From: Achatina immaculata
Lineage: Eukaryota; Mollusca; Gastropoda; Stylommatophora; Achatinidae
DNA length: 64,000 bases
NCBI GenBank assembly: GCA_009760885.1
Contig: CM019691.1
Location: forward strand, 27,899,314-27,963,313
Direction of reading: 5' to 3'
A program made the position numbers and the translations under genes. Of this stretch, positions 1 to 13,369 are shown one piece after another. The first letter of the stretch is position 1; each line of letters opens with the position of its first letter. The notes beneath the pieces are model-generated. The model was not told the DNA's origin and made no database searches. It was given only the letters and a program-made list of their open reading frames with translations.

Positions 1-419
1 ACAGAATACTTCAAGCCATCAGGCTAATCACGGTGAACTATTTGCCTGTTGAAAAAGTCAAGGAATTCACGTCCCTTGGTGGTACAGCAGTAACAGATGG
101 AGACAGAAGTAAACAAGTCAGAATAAGAACAATATAAGTCTAACAAGCTTGGACTCACTCAACAATATATGGTGGCCCAAAAGGAAAAAAAGCCCACCAC
201 CCCCCCCCCCCAAAAAAAAAATCAAATGCAGATTATTAAAAAGCAATATTTAAAGTGTTGTACTATACGAGAATGAATGCTAGAAAATGGCACAGACAAT
301 TGCACGTATACTTGACTCTTTTCAAACTAAATGTCTGCGTAAGAACAAATGATCGTTCCGGCCAAATACCATCAGTATTGATCTCTTTTAAAGAGAGGCT
401 GACATCACACTAACTGTCC

Positions 420-640
420 ACAGATGGTTCGACAACCCTGACTCTAGCATGTCTCTTATGGCTCGCCAACCCGGACACTGACTTGTCAGCTATGGTTCAT
501 CAACCCTGACACTAACTTGTCAGCTATCGTTCGTCAACCCTGTCTCTCATGGCTCGCCAACCCTGACGCTAGCACTTCAGCTATGGTTTGTCAACCCTTA
601 AGCTAACATGTCAGCTATGGCTGCCAACAATGGTTGTTAG
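420..640 (+). repeat. Degenerate 35-50 bp minisatellite around TCAGCTATGGTTCGTCAACC
   Basis: About five imperfect copies of a unit containing GGTTCGTCAACCCTGACACT and CTTGTCAGCTATG, some shortened. Single related copies occur at about 28950-29010 and 16710-16750, so the unit also exists as a dispersed repeat. No coding potential seen. Confidence 0.65.
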
Positions 641-868
641 GTCTAATATTTTGTTATCACAGCTTTACTGCAGTGGTTTTGTGTATATTTCGTTTTATAT
701 ACGAGAGTGGGTAAGAAGAAAAAGTAACTGCAGGTTTTACTGTAAAAATTATAAATTGAGTAATAGACAGTTGTAGTACAGATATGTTATGCCCTCCCTC
801 TTTAAGTACATGTGCGAGGAGACAGGTTGGTCAGTTCGGAAATATAACGTCAGAAAACTAGATCCAAG

Positions 869-1480
869 ATGCCCGCTCCCTTGGAAGCATGCGCGAAAGA
901 GGAACAGCACGCAGTTATTAGTTTCTTGGATAGTCAGGGATACTCACTACTGAACAAAGAGACTGTATGGGGATACATGTATGCCATACCAGCAGGTACA
1001 TGAGTGGCACAGAAAGTTTAAAGTGGGTTGTCCATTTGGCTGATGCACTTTGCTCTGGCCGATCTCACACTGCGAATACGCCGAACACTAAAGTGGAACG
1101 AATGATACGAGAAAGTTAGCAGGTAATAGTCGTGAGATGGCTTGAAACTAATAAGATAAAAACGTTCGAGTCGGACAAGTGTAGTATGTTGTTTATAGCA
1201 TAATAATGCACGGGCTAACTCACCCCTGGCAGCAACTCAGCAAATTACATATGTGCGTTTTGAGTGTCTTTCACATTCCACTTTTTCACCCGAGCTAGCA
1301 CCACGTGATTATGTATTTGGAACACTCACGGAAGCACTAGAAGGGAAGAAGTTCGGTACGGACGATGAGGTAAAGATGTAGTGCATAGGTGGCTACACAG
1401 TCAAACAGAAGATACGGGATTTTCACATATGTACATTCTATGTTGAATAATTTTAAAAAAAATAGTGGGGTTACTTTTTT
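869..1480 (+). pseudogene. Mariner-like transposase relic (MLE 1)
   Basis: A decayed Tc1/mariner-superfamily transposase. The N-terminus starts at the ATG at 869 (MPAPLEACAKEEQHAVISFL, the helix-turn-helix region). The C-terminal catalytic end is read near 1280-1370 as FSPELAPRDYVFG followed by GKKFGTDDEV. Mariners normally have SPDLAP there, so the third catalytic aspartate is glutamate. Stops and frameshifts separate the two ends and the central region with the first catalytic aspartate is mostly unrecognisable. The terminal inverted repeats were not resolved. Confidence 0.7.
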
Positions 1481-1643
1481 TTTTAACTAAGCCTCGTACT
1501 TATAGTTTAAATCACCTGAGGTCGGCGTGAAAAGACTTCGTGTGTTTCTAGTTGTAAAGCGGTAGGTGATGAGAGCACTAGAAAGTGGATGGGCTGTCAA
1601 AACTAAACTTGTGAGAATTTTGAACATATTTGTTTCTCCAAAC

Positions 1644-2898
1644 AATTTGCAAATGAGGTTGCCGCGCAGCATCACTGCGGAAAAGGTGGTAGAAAGGATA
1701 AAGCGAAGCAAACAATCAAATCACGGCACCTCTGGTCTGGAGGTCGGCCACGTCCTGAGTGCAGTCATGTCGGGTGAAATGCATGAACCGGCTTGTCCCA
1801 GAGGTTAAGACACTGCTGGCGAGACTCTTCAAATGCCGCGCGTGGAATGAAGCTCCTCCCGGTTAAGGAAGTAAATGCGGAAAAGAAATAAAGGTTGCTG
1901 TGCGGAGCAAAGTGGGAACAGGTGGTGGAAAGTGAAGTTTAACCGGTATGTCCAGTAGTATCGCTACGAGAGCTATACCACGGCACCTCTGCTCTAGAGG
2001 CCGCCCACGTCCGAAATACACCTACACTGGTGAAATATGCCTAAACCGGCACACACCAGGGGTGGAACTTGATGGCTAGACATGTCATGCCACCTCCGCT
2101 CTAGAGGTCGGTAACGCCTGATAAACACCCATACTGGTGAATTTTGCCTAAACCGGCTCATACCAGGGGTGAATCTTGAAGGCTATGCATGTCACAGTAC
2201 CTCTGCTCTAGAGGTCGGTCCCGTCCCAAACACGCCCATACTGGGATAATGCCTAAACCGGCTCAACCCAAGGGTAGAAGTCACTAGTGGCGAGGATTCG
2301 TCCTCCTGGACAAAAGCTCCATCCTGGTCACAACTAGGAAGGGTAGTGGCCACGACCGCAAAATGCTGAAGTCGGAGACACTGGACCAGGGAAGTCTAGA
2401 TAGGCAACCACCTCTCACCCGGCGGGGATGTTTGCGTATCCTAATCACGCTGAGGTTTTCCGGTGAGAAAGTCCAACCCTGGACTGGATGGGCAACCACC
2501 TCTCACCTGGCGGTGATACACGGGTATCTCAAAACACGTCGAGGTTTTCCGGTGAGAAAGTCCAAATCTGGCCTGGGTGGGCTACCGCCTCTCACCCAGC
2601 GGGGATGCACTGATATCCTAAACACGTCGAGGTCTTCCGGTGAGAAAGTCCAACCCTAGACTAAACTGGTGCAATGAAAACCACGGTGTCACGCAATTCC
2701 GCTTCCGAGACCCACCAAGAATACAGGCTAAAGCACTGTGATACTCTGAACCCCTTGTGGTCCTTTCGTGGATCTCGTGTGGTCTATTTTGGACCACACA
2801 GGGGACCACGGAACCTAACGAGGACCACAGGCGTGAATTCAGTAGGTTCACAGTGCGGTTTTTGGTGGTAGAAGTGAACGAAGAAGAAGAAGAAGAAC
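1644..2898 (+). mobile_element. Modular GAA-tailed retroposon, copy A
   Basis: 5'-truncated copy of the seven-member family, sense on plus. It starts inside the first large unit at the sequence seen near 30491 in copy D and ends in a (GAA)n tract at about 2880-2898. Flanked by an 11-bp target-site duplication TTTCTCCAAAC at 1633-1643 and 2899-2909. It contains three ~105-bp units (around 1975-2280), three ~90-bp hairpin units (around 2400-2660) and the common 3' tail with CCACAGGCGTGAATTCAGTA. No open reading frame that looks coding. Confidence 0.88.
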
Positions 2899-3039
2899 TT
2901 TCTCCAAACCTACTATAGACATAATTTGTGTTTACTTTTATGTATGACATTCAGAACATTCTAGACGCTGTGACACAAACCATATAAATACCTTATATAT
3001 ACAGTACTTGGAAGAATACAAGAACCTATCAATGTACAA

Positions 3040-3305
3040 CTAGAAAATGGAAGTGGATTGGACACACACTGAGAAAGCAGAGAGACATCACAGCAAGACA
3101 GTCTTTGACATGGAACCCTTAAGGGAACCGATGGCAGACAAGACGGAAGAATACATGGAGAAGGGATACAATGAAGATGATAGTCGTGGAGGGACCCGCA
3201 TTATTTGATTGAAGAATTACACGGCCAAGACAGAAATGACTGGAAAGTCTTTGTCAGCATCTTATGCTCCGAGCGTTGGCAGGTTTGATGACAGAATAAT
3301 AGACT
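3040..3305 (+). pseudogene. LINE C-terminal fragment
   Basis: Reads as the carboxyl end of a LINE polyprotein: [20 protein letters not shown], then a WNPKGTDGRQDGR block and a final DRNDWKSLSAS stretch, in more than one frame with an internal stop. This WIGH / WxPxGxR / DRxxW order is usual at the end of RTE- and CR1-like reverse transcriptase proteins. No ends or duplication resolved. Confidence 0.55.
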
Positions 3306-3540
3306 GAAAGTGTTATGTAAGAAAAATGACACCTACTGAAACTATGTTTCATTAAACTAAACTGATTATGTTTGTTTTTTTTTTTTAGATGCAAAGTGAA
3401 ACTGCTACAGATCAGTTAGATTCTTTCTCTTCTTCTTCTTCTTCTGTGTTCAGTTTCGTATGCTCAGCTTTCTAAACAGAGATTCAGGCTGCCTCTGTGA
3501 ATCTAATTTTACTTCATAAAAGAATATTCGCACAATCTTG

Positions 3541-3586
<46 letters not shown>
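3541..3586. repeat. (TA)n microsatellite
   Basis: About 22 TA units, followed by a short CAAA-rich run. Confidence 0.95.
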
Positions 3587-3590
<4 letters not shown>

Positions 3591-3599
3591 CAAACAAAC

Positions 3600-6500
3600 A
3601 AACAAAAAACAAACTGCGGTTGTATTTTGTGGGTGGTCTCAGACAGCCGTGGCGCTGACTCGAAGGCCATACTGCTATACTGTAAACCACTAATTAACTC
3701 CGAGGGACGTAACAAATATTACGTGTAAGAATTATAGCAAACAGTGTTAACATTCAGCTTTATGAAACCTGTACCATGCTATACCTTGGTACAGTAATCT
3801 ATGTTCACTCCACAGAACCTCGATCACAGAGTTCATTATACAATATGAGTAGTTTGTGGGCAAGGCTGCGAATCATGAACCTGTTATCTGTAGCATCGCC
3901 CGTTTGAAAGAGAAGAGCTCGCGGGAAGGATGAATTACTCTTGGTTCATTTTTTTTTTTTTTTACCTCAAAGAATGAAGTTCCCCTGTGAAAAGTTCACG
4001 TTTTGGCCACTGTCTAAATGTTTTGTAACGACTGGGCTGTACTAAAACAGAAAGGTAAATCTATGAGCAGAATACACGTATCAGTCAGTAGTTCATTCTA
4101 TTTTAGTATAGTCCAGATGTTTCCCATGTAGTGTTAACTTGAAGTTTGAATGGCAGTCTTGTTTTGAGAAGTGTCTTCATCTTTCAGGAGAATTTTTTTT
4201 TCCTTCCGTCAGCTGGGAAAAGCAAGTGATGGCGTGATCCGCGGGTTCCAAGTGGCTGAATTGTGTCATCAAGTTTATAGCGCAGCAAATTTCAGACAGA
4301 ATTACCGGTGAGATTGTCCATGTTACAGCTAGACCTTGTCCGGCCTGACGATGAGAGAACTTTCTAGGATTCATTGTCTGTGTGGTTACAGCACATTCCC
4401 ATTTTCTATAATACTGGAATTAAAAACTCTGAAACTAGCCTGAAAAATGTTCAGTTGAAATAAACAAATATCAAATAAATGCATAGAAATCACAACGAAA
4501 GTATATAAAAGTCTTATTTTCTTTGTCACGACGAATGAAAAGAAACAACGTTCAATAATACTGAACCATTTTATTGTAAAAACATTTACAAGTAATGGAC
4601 AACGGGCAAGGAATACATGACTGTCAATTGACCACCCTATGACACTTAACACGTGACCTTTTACAAAAGTTTTTAAACAAAACAAAAAAAAAAACCAAAA
4701 AAACTAAGCAAATGTTTGACTAGTTAACTAATTTGCACAAAAAGGATTTTATAACAAGTCTGGATGCAAAAATACTTTCAATGTTTCACAGCTGGCCATA
4801 CGACACTGTTTGAAAATATGTAGAAATGTAAATTCTCATGTTGGAAACGATCTTGCCAGAGAATAAAGCAACACTTTGTGCATAACATGATTAGGAGGCA
4901 AAGAACAAAACAAAAACTGGGTGGTTCAGATCTTGGTCGTGGTTAAAAGAAAAAAAAAAACAAAGAAAAAAGATAAACATAAAAAAACAACAAAATCTGT
5001 CATGTTAAATGTGAACATGGCTGGTTGGGAAAGGTAGAGTGCTGGAACAACGGGAAACAAAAGCCACGCTGTCAGGAGCGCCACAATTCTGTCTCGTGTT
5101 CTTATTTCTCTGTTTTCTACGAAGCTGAAGCACGACCAACTGGCTTAGTCGACCGGTCAGTCAGTCGGTATCTACTTTACTCATGATATACTGGAAGCAG
5201 CGCAGTCGAGCAGTTGTTAGAGTTGATTAGCTCACAGTCTGTCGAGAATTGACAAACGATGCTGTTATCCGTGTTTCTCAGTAAGTGCTTAAAACACATC
5301 AAATCAGTTTTGAGTACTTCTAAATAATTTTACTGCACCTTTTAAAATTGTTCTTTTATACAAAGGGCGAAAATACAACAAAGGGCTATTATGAGGCATT
5401 TTGTTTGTTTGTTGAAACATTGGATACTGTATATTAGAATTAAGTTCTTGGTGTAATGTGGGACTAAGGCATAAGACAGCAGAGCAAAAACTGTTACAGG
5501 ATGGGCATGGAAAAATAGCAGAAAACAAAAGTTTCAAAGTTGAGAGCATAGGCAGGGAAGAAAACTTGAAAATTCAGTGAAGGAATACAGCCATGACAGA
5601 GATAATGACAATGTACGATATGCGATTCGCAATAAATATCGGCATTTAAAATGTACAAATCATTACTAGAATGCAAAAGCAATTATAAAATGCAATATTT
5701 AACAAATAAACTGAGAAAAGCATACTTAACACCAACTAAAACGTTGTGATAACTATAACCATAGGTCTAAAAAACGCATACATATCTATATATATCATGT
5801 CTTGTACAAAAATTTATCTACAACCAAAGTCTATGCAGATTAAATGATGACCGAGTTTCTATGCAAGTTGAGTAATGCCTCTGACAAATTTGTGGCCTTG
5901 ACTGGTTGTGTTTTATCTGTTATATCCAACATTTCGGTTCCATGTGTTAAACTTTTTTAAAAACTGCCGCACTGTCAGGGAGGTAAGGCAAGGTAGTACT
6001 GCATATTTGCTAGTACATGAAATAGCTTATATTTTATGACATACTACAATATAATATAACTGTACCACTGATCTGTGTACAATTTATTAACCCCTGAATC
6101 CGAACACACCCTTTGCCAAGTCGGTTATTTTCAACCATTCATTTACGACAGGACAACCACTTGTGCTGGCAAGATGGTGCCTTTGAATCACACCGATATT
6201 TGCAAATACGGCATCAAGGATTTTACAAAATCTTGACAGATCTTTCCGCCAAGGGCAAAAACTGTGCCAGCAGAACGTTCTCAAATACTTCAACAGTGGT
6301 TTTAAACGTGAAACTGATTTACTTTTATCTTATAAAGTTTCACGTTTATATATACAAACAGAAGTGACACTGCTACTGAAAACAAAGTGGAACGTATCAG
6401 TGCTCGTCCTTTCTGTGCAGTGTGATAGTAATTGTAGTGGAAAGTATAGGAAAATCGCGATAACAACACAATGCAGTGCGTGTAAGCTGGTAATAAGATT

Positions 6501-8400
6501 AATTTAGTACATTTATGGCAAAATTTATGTTTCGGTTATTTCACGCTATTTTTTAGTTTCTTTTTGTAGGTTACCAATTTTGAATTATACAGGTATGTGT
6601 ATTTTGCCGATACTGACAAATGCAGAAAAAAAACCCCGTGTTTTTTGGGTTGGCGGGGGAGGGGGGGGGGGCGCCCTACTTTTGTTTAAAAAAAAGACAT
6701 TTTCCACTTCTATTTAGCTTATGTTCCCAGAACTTCTTATAATCACTTCCGTCGCCTGCAAATATTGCTTCTCACAATACGAGAACTTGGAACGCTCGTT
6801 TTCTCATAGCTGTGAGGTCTACATTCCTGCTATTATTCAATCATGTCACGGCTTCACCAGTCTTAATTTTCTTCAACCGCACGCTCGCTCGACTTTTCCC
6901 ACTTACGTTTTCTGGCACGATAGTTTATTTGTCAAGTACCATATTTTGGAGAGAAAATGAGAAAGGGAGCAGTGAGGTGGTAAATAATAACATCACGGAG
7001 AAACCAGTTCCAAAAAAAGAAAGGTTCTTACCACACATGAGCAATCTTAGAAAGCAAATTAACTTTCCAAGACTCGGGTTTCTAGAAAGAACTTGATAGC
7101 CTTCATCATAAAAAAAGCGCTCGCGCTAGGTGTTCGCCTATATTTCATCCTGCCACCCGCATTCATCGTTCAGGCCTTGTGTTTTATAAACTGTATTGTT
7201 GCTGTTATAAAAAATAATGCTATAAAACTTCCATAGAAGAAGTAACACAATTAACATTGCCAGAAGAGTCTAACCACATCAGTGATCTTTCTTTTTTTTT
7301 TTTCCCTAAATGTATCCATGAGAATTTCAGTAATTATTCCCGCTTCTGCGTCGGTGTGAATGTTAAAATAGTCCATTCTTCTGAATGTCTGTAACCGTTC
7401 ATGTGGCACATACCTGGTCACTTCTCGTGTGGTTATTTCTGTGACGATCATAAAAATTCACTACACGCATGTATTGGTTTAGCAATAAAGGGGAAAAAAA
7501 GAGAGAAAGCCGCGGCCTGTTAAACATGAACAAATGTAAGAAAGTATTTAGTTTGATATAATATCCAGTATTATATACAGGTAGCGTTGCCTTTCTGTCC
7601 CGCATGAACATTTTTTTTTAACTCGAAATCTCTTGACGCCTATTGTACAATGTACAGAAAATTAAAAATTTTAAAAAAAGCAACATTTTCGTTTGTGCTG
7701 ACACCAAAATGTGAACAAAGCAGTGAAAAACAAGGACGCTCACAATTTCTTGCAGATATATACTAAATTAAAACTTGCCTCACAAGTCTGTATACAATAA
7801 CAACAACAACAAAAAAAAAATCATATTACAGCAGCAAAACAATTACTGTAAATAGTTTGGGATTTAAGATCATGAGGTCTGCAGTGTGTGCTTTCGAACA
7901 AAGTTCAGTAACATACTGATGAGTTCCGAGCATGATTAGATTGGTGAGTATGTCGGGTGAAGTTCTATATACGTGTAAGAGGTGTACGGTTTAGGAATAA
8001 AATGAGAGGGTTGTTCGGAGATGTTCCACGAAGTGGTATGTAATATTAATGTAAGATGCATCACACATAATAGTATGTGAGACTAAGGAAGTACACCATA
8101 TAAAATGGTATGTGAGCTTGACAGGAAAATATGAGATTAACAGGAAGATATGGGACTGAGAGTTATGAGAATGACAGCAGTGACATATAGACACCATGGC
8201 TTGCGAGACTGCCAGAGTATTCTCCAGACAGAGGGCTATGTAAGACTGAGTTGTGCAGCAAAGAGAGATCTTGTGATAATAATGACTGAGCGTGTGTTGG
8301 ACACTGCAGCAATGAGGGATGTGTAATCGTGGCCAAAATTGTGGCAATTAACATTGCCAGAAGACCTAAAGAATGTTGTACAGGGAAAGTAGTATTCGTA
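3600..8400. other. No gene or recognisable element seen
   Basis: AT-rich intergenic DNA with homopolymer runs (poly-T near 3951 and 7293, poly-G near 6660). Open frames here are short, have no recognisable motif and no codon structure I can support. Confidence 0.5.
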
Positions 8401-8407
8401 GGCAGCA

Positions 8408-8667
8408 GTCGAAAGTTCAGGGTATGACCAAATGAGGTAGAGACTGAGTGATATAAGTGTGTGTGTGGGAAAGTCGAAAGTTCAGGGTATGACCAAATGA
8501 GGTAGAGACTGAGTGATATAAGTGTGTGTGTGGGAAAGTCGAAAGTTCAGGGTATGACCAAATGAGGTAGAGACTGAGTGATATAAGTGTGTGTGTGTGG
8601 AAGTCGAAAGTTCAGGGTATGACCAAATGAGGTAGAGACTGAGTGATATAAGTGTGTGTGTGTGGGA
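8408..8667. repeat. 65-bp tandem repeat, four copies
   Basis: Units begin at 8408, 8473, 8538 and 8603 with GTCGAAAGTTCAGGGTATG and end in a GTGTGTG run; copies are nearly identical apart from the GT run and one missing A. The minus-strand open frame across it, rich in HTHT and FGHTLNF, is an artefact of the repeat. Confidence 0.95.
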
Positions 8668-9899
8668 AAGAGCGAAGGATGTGTTTGGTGCTGTAGTCAC
8701 TGTAGTACGCGAGAAATATAGATCGAACTCACGAATTTCATTGTGCGTAAAAGGCCCTGGAAAATGTATATAGGAGCGACTGGAAGCAAGAAAAATATGA
8801 CAAAATTCATCTTTGCTCAGTGTCACCTTCTTGGAGAAGTCAATTTTGTTGAAGTACAAGTCTGAAGTCCCCAGTATTTCATCATTTCAGTTGTTGTAGA
8901 TTCATTCACTTACAGTTAGTATCGAATACCAAAGGGGGAAAACCCTTCGCAGAAGCTTACATCTTGAAGGTCTCTTGACAACTGAGAAACTACAACTAAG
9001 CTTTGCTAACGAAATATTAATCTTCTTTAAACAAACACTGCAAGCTTTTATAGTGTCTGGCACACGGAGAAAAAGTCTTATCTCCTTACCAATTTCTCCA
9101 CCCCATTTCTGACAACAAACCGGTTTCCGTTACCAGGGTGTGAACAATAAGGTATGTGGAGGTACAGGTTATGATTTCTGGTTCTGTTCAAATAATACCC
9201 CGATGATATTTGGTTTGATAGATGATAGTTTTCACCGTTTTTTTTTCTGCGTAAGACTTCGTGTTGCGTAGCACGTTTTGATCTATGTAGATACTAAACT
9301 GTGCGGGGTTCCCTGACTTCTCTTGGTAACTAATATACAGTGAGTGTTGGTTTTTATGATAACTACTGGATGTTTAGTTTTAATTTCGTTCACGACTACG
9401 CTTGATGTCTGTGCCAGACTTAGAACGTCTTAGATTATGGTACAATTTGCTGTGTGGGAAAATCTGATTTACCTGGTAACCACCAGGAAGCGAATCTTGA
9501 ATTATGTGGCAATTAATGTGTTTGATTTATGTGGTAGATCGAGGAACAAGCCTTAATTTATGTACAGTCTAATTCTATGTAGAGAGATATGGTTTCTACG
9601 GTAACCACAATGCAGCAAATCGTGGAAGTCTGCACTGATTACAATGCACCAAATGTTAATTCTTATACAGTATTCTGATTTCTGTACTGAAAATTTTCCA
9701 CAAGTCTTGATGTCAACGGTGACTTTGCTGGTAAAGTTCTAAAATTTCCAGATCACTTGTGAATTCTCTTTATTAGAGAAATTCCAAGTTAGCACAATCA
9801 TTTAATGTTTGATGCAGTGGATTTTACTTCGTAACACACAATAATTAGTGTATATGCATACAACTATACACAAAGCACTGCAGTAAAGCTGTGATACTA

Positions 9900-10386
9900 A
9901 AATGTATAAACTAGGAAAAAAGTAGGAGCAGCTTTATTATTTAACGATAACACACTTGTGACATTTCGGCGCAAGCCTTGGTCAAACAAAAACAAACAGG
10001 AAGAAGAATCAGAGAGAGAGAGGAGACAAAGTTCACATTCACATTATATTTGATGTTAACAAACAATTTTTTTAAAATAGCGAATGACTTATCTCAGCTT
10101 CTGGAATAGCTGTGCAAAGTGATTGTGCTCCTATCGAGGACATACAGGCGATTTTGGTTCTGTGCTGTTCTAGAAGCTGAGCTAAGTCATTTGCTATTTT
10201 TCTTTTTTTAAAAAATTTTTCATTGTTTTGTTAACATCAAATTAATGTGAATGCGTACTTTGTCTCCTCTCTCTGATTCTTCGTCCCGTTTGTTTTTGTT
10301 TGATAAAGGCTTGCGTCGAGACGTTACAAGTGTGTTATCGTTAAATAATAAAGCTGTTCCTACTTTTTTCATAGTTTATACATTCT
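9900..10386. mobile_element. Long palindrome (foldback or MITE-like element)
   Basis: Two arms of about 220 bp in inverted orientation, about 9900-10118 and 10158-10386, separated by roughly 40 bp. The arms look close to 90 percent identical by eye; both carry GTAGGAGCAGCTTTATTATT-like and TTAACGATAACACACTTGT blocks and the GATGTTAACAAA block. The sense of the right arm reads like the 3' end of a retroelement, but no protein signature decides it. No clear target duplication was found. Confidence 0.75.
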
Positions 10387-10389
10387 GGT

Positions 10390-11980
10390 TTTCCTTCATG
10401 AGGAGATTCCTCTTCTACGTTTTCCTCGATTTTTGGTCACTCTTGTTTTGTGCTTTGCTTTCTCCTATGTTTTGAGTCTCCGTGTGTCACGACTTTTCAT
10501 GGTGATTTTGTTTTTTCTCGTGTCTTCTGTTAAACCTAATGAATTTTCATTCATGAGATAAAAAGGCAAATCTTAGTGTTTTATGATTCTTGTTTAATTT
10601 ATAAATCAATTCTGACGTTATTTCTCCTACATTTGTGTATTTACTCTTTTATTCCCTAATCTGAAATTGCTCTGTATAAAATTCTGGTTTGCAGTGTATA
10701 TTTTACATGATGCGTTTTGTTGCTAGCATTAAATATGATGCGTATATCTTTTATTTTGTATAGAGCGAATCGGTTCCAGGTAATCAGAGTATTATGAAGT
10801 TAAAGAAAAGAAAAGGTTAGGGCGTCTTTTTTACAATGAAAAAAAAAACAAAAACATAAATCAATTTAAAATTTCATTATTCAACTGGAAATCTTCTTCA
10901 AGGTACATATGTACTTAACCAAATATATTGAACAAATTGAAAATGTATATTATTTTCGGCACATTTGATCTAGTATAGTTAAAGGTAGCCTCCTTACACC
11001 ATGGAGGCACTGTAACATAGTGCCTTGTAAGTTATGATTGTAGGATTATTATAGCCTTGTAAATTAGGATATTATTATCATTAGCATTTTTGTTATAGTT
11101 ATTATTATTATTACTGAGAAGTAGAAAGTAGGTAAGAAACGATGGAAAATTTGAGAACCAGTGGGAGAGCAACACTCCCACGGTATCAGTATTATTATGA
11201 CAGAATTAAGCAGATACTTAGAAATACTAGATACAGGGACGCTGAATGCGGTCTAGAAGGATTTACTCAGATAACAATAGTATGCATGGAGCAGACAGAC
11301 GGACACTGTGTAAACAGATATAGGATAATCACCGTCAGGTATCGTAAACACCTGATATTGGATAAGAAGATTTCCCCACAAGAGAAAATTGAATAGACGG
11401 ATTTGATGCAACAGACTTACTGACAGGTGAGGTATATTTGCTAATCTTAGGATGCAATTTGCACACATGAATAGTCCTGCAGACTAATAAAATGACCAAA
11501 GGGAGTGGGCCAACTCATCCCGAAGTCCTGTCAGTATGTAGTCAACCAGTGGACCAACAATATGATCTAGTGGTATGTCCTATTGGACAACTGACTTACG
11601 ATATATGAGCCAAGCATGCAGTTTATAGAAAAGGACTGAGAGGAGAGAAAAGAAGAATAGGAAGATATTTGAGGACAGATTCAGGAGACAGAGAAGCAGT
11701 TTAGGTGCAGAAGTAGTTTTGAACAGACAGAAGATAGCATTTCAAGTTACAAAGTGATTATTAATACTGCCTGAGATATGCAGAAGATTCAATATTTCTG
11801 GAACTTTGTGTAAAATGCTTTTGGAGATTTCTCAATTTGATACTTGTGAATTTCGTTTGGTGAACGTTAAAGGCGAACTACAATTTGATTCAGGAATGAA
11901 CCATCTGAATTTTGTAGTGACTATGTGTGTTAAAATCTTGTGGTGAATCATGTGTAGTGACACTCTGAAATGCTGAAGTG
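10390..11980. other. No gene or recognisable element seen
   Basis: AT-rich sequence. A short frame at 11142-11396 and others lack motifs. The stretch at 11640-11760 is purine-rich. Confidence 0.5.
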
Positions 11981-11999
11981 AACAAAAAGAAGAAGCAGT

Positions 12000-13127
12000 C
12001 TCCTCCTTCTTCATTCGCTTCTACCACCAAGACCGCCCCGTGATCCTACAGAATTTACTCCTGTGGTACTCGATAGGTACTGTGGTTCCCGAAAGGACCA
12101 CACGAGATCTCCGAAAGGACCACAATAGGTTCAGAGTATCGCAGGCTTCAGCCTGTATTCTCGGTGGGTATTCAGAAGCGGGATTGCGTGACACCGTGGT
12201 TTTCGTTGGACCAGTTTAATTTAGAGTTGGACTTTCTCACCGGAAAACCTCGACGTGTTTTGAGATACCCGTGTATCCCCACCGAGTGAGAGGTGGTTGC
12301 CCATCCAGTCCAGAGTTGGACTTTCTCACTGGAAAACTTCAGAGCGATTAGGATACGCATACATCCCCGCCGGGTGAGAGGTGGTTGCCTATCTAGACTG
12401 CCCTGGTCCAGTGTCTCCGACTTCAGCATTTTGTGGTCGTGCCCTTCTTAGTTGTGACCAGGACGGAGCTTTTGTCCAGGAGGACGAATCCTCGCCGCTA
12501 GTAAGCTTCACCCCTGTGCTGAGTCGGTTTAGGCTATTATCCCAATATGGGCGTGTTTAGGACGTGACCGACCTCTACAGCGGAGGTACCGTGACATGCA
12601 TAGCCATCACGTTTCACCCCTGGTTTAAGCCAGTTTAGGCATATTTCACCAGTATGGGTGTATATCGGACGTGGCCGACCTCTAGAGCAGAGGTGCCACG
12701 TTATGAGTAGCTCTCGCCGTGATACTACTGGACATACTAATTAAGCTTTATTTTATCCTTTCCATCACCTTCTCACATCAGCGCCGCACGGCAACCCTAA
12801 TTGCTTTTTCACATTTTCTTCAATGGCCAGGAGGAGTTTCACTACATGTGCGGCATCCGAATAATCTCACCATCAGTGTCTTAACCTCTGGTTAAGCCGG
12901 TTCAGGCATTTCGCCCGGTATGAGTGCACATAGGACGTGGCCGACCTCCAGAGCAGAGGTGCCGTGATTTGAGCAGTCCTGACCTTGAGACTATTGATTA
13001 CTTCACTTAATCCCTTCTTTCACCTTTTCTACAATGGCGCCGCGCGACAACCCCATTCGCACCTTTCTTCACTGGTCGGGAGGAGCCCCACTCCATGCAC
13101 GGCAGCTGAAGAATCTCGCCAGCAGTG
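12000..13127 (-). mobile_element. Modular GAA-tailed retroposon, copy B
   Basis: Sense on minus, 3' GAA/GGA tract at the low-coordinate end. A 13-bp target-site duplication AAGAAGAAGCAGT lies at 11987-11999 and 13128-13140. Its 5' end falls at the start of the first large unit (GGCGAGATTCTTCAGCTGCC on minus). Compared with copies D, E and G it lacks one ~105-bp unit and one ~90-bp hairpin unit, so module number varies between copies. Confidence 0.88.
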
Positions 13128-13369
13128 AAGAAGAAGCAGTAAGTCCATTCAATAATTTAAAAACTAACAATGGAGAAATAGTATTGTCGCGGTCACACCT
13201 GTTAACAATGCTGTATGAAAGTACCTTAGTCGTCGCGGCCACAGCCTAAGATAGAAGTGAGAGAAAATCAACCTAATGATCATATAAAAGACCAATAAGG
13301 ACTACAGTATATTCAACAGAGAACACTTCGTCACCAATAGAATAATAATTCAGAACCTTTCTATATTAT

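Noticed and set aside
2284..2659. Recurring 60-110 residue frames with RPPLTRRGC or FLTGRPRRV in all retroposon copies
   Set aside because: They appear on both strands, are broken by indels between copies and follow the ~90-bp repeats rather than a conserved protein.
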